NCBI GenBank assembly: GCA_007280125.1
Contig: QYPT01000073.1
Location: 1-40,681, forward strand
Length of the DNA stretch: 40,681 nt
Reading direction: 5' to 3'
From: Streptomycetaceae bacterium
Lineage (GTDB): Bacteria; Actinomycetota; Actinomycetes; Nanopelagicales; Nanopelagicaceae
Part shown: positions 40,495 to 40,681 of the stretch, piece after piece
How positions within the stretch are numbered: position 1 is the first letter of the stretch
Layout: the number at the start of each line of letters is the position of its first letter
Position numbers and translations under genes: made by a program
Notes under the pieces: generated by a model
Seen by the model: the letters and a program-made list of their open reading frames with translations, nothing else
Databases searched by the model: none
What the model was told of the DNA's origin: nothing

Positions 40495-40681
40495 ATGTTT
40501 CTTGGTACCCACGAACCTCGCCTGGATGAGAAAGGTCGCTTGATTTTGCCGGCGAAATTTCGCGAAGAACTCTCACCTGGATTAGTTATTACAAAAGGAC
40601 AAGAGCGTTGTCTCTATGTTTTCCCTTCTGCTGAATTCACAACAATTACTGAAACGCTAAGACAAGCGCCAGTCACTGCGA
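40495..40681 (+). CDS. mraZ: Transcriptional regulator MraZ (3' end outside the window)
   Basis: The first 62 codons are visible. They begin '[19 protein letters not shown]' and continue '[25 protein letters not shown]', the first SpoVT/AbrB-like domain of MraZ with its 'DEKGRLxLPAKFR' motif. MraZ forms a ring and represses the division and cell-wall gene cluster through the phased TGG repeats upstream. ATG 40495 has AGGGGAAGGGGAGGAAAAGG before it, a strong ribosome binding region. The dcw cluster (rsmH, ftsL, ftsI, mur genes) should follow outside the window. Confidence 0.96.
   Translation, partial: MFLGTHEPRLDEKGRLILPAKFREELSPGLVITKGQERCLYVFPSAEFTTITETLRQAPVTA

Overview
The window reads as a streamlined actinobacterial genome, most likely a planktonic freshwater type (Nanopelagicales/acI-like). 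This is inference from four things: moderate GC, very short or absent intergenic gaps, many ATGA/GTGA/TAATG gene overlaps, and actinobacterial signatures. The signatures are divergent glgM/glgC, class II DAHP synthase near a PASTA kinase, crtYc/crtYd split lycopene cyclase, dnaE2, a TCGAAC-N4-GTTCGA LexA box, and a DUF3040 protein in front of mraZ. No rRNA, tRNA, CRISPR array, insertion sequence or phage gene was seen, and no gene-free stretch exceeds 300 bases.

Layout. 1-1213: an MFS transporter (minus, cut by the window edge) divergent from an inositol-monophosphatase-family enzyme. 2090-7595: housekeeping run rplS, lepB, rnhB, yraN, comM, dprA, era. 7592-14019: a DMT permease, glgM and glgC (glycogen/maltose-1-phosphate) divergent around a CTAG-rich tandem repeat, then a phosphofructokinase with pyrophosphate-type residues, DAHP synthase and an O6-alkylguanine methyltransferase. 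13993-19996: a dense minus-strand run that begins with a TPP riboswitch, then pnuT, a P-loop kinase, a PASTA Ser/Thr kinase, endonuclease IV, a frameshifted DMT permease and threonine aldolase.

20029-30504: a carotenoid island. crtYc-crtYd lie on the plus strand and crtE-crtI-crtB on the minus strand. metF and a CDP-alcohol transferase follow on the plus strand. A second minus-strand operon holds an alpha/beta hydrolase, a CrtA-like oxygenase, CruF, a GT2 glycosyltransferase and a second CrtI-family desaturase. Together they predict GGPP to phytoene to lycopene, one beta ring on one end, and hydration, desaturation, oxygenation and glycosylation of the other end: a monocyclic carotenoid glycoside.

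30607-34840: an aquaporin plus arsenate reductase pair (arsenic detoxification), a YbaK-type deacylase, heme A synthase, an MFS protein and a DoxX protein. 34976-39820: a LexA-controlled DNA damage tolerance operon, DUF6504-dnaE2-dinB. 39920-40681: a DUF3040 membrane protein, a terminator, a 10-bp-phased MraZ operator and the start of mraZ, the head of the division/cell-wall cluster.

Many first-in-operon genes lack a Shine-Dalgarno sequence and instead carry a TAnnnT hexamer 6-9 nt before the start codon, the pattern expected for leaderless mRNAs. The most rewarding places are the TPP riboswitch-pnuT-kinase unit, the carotenoid glycoside operon, the LexA/dnaE2/dinB cassette, the glg intergenic repeat and the PPi-type phosphofructokinase.
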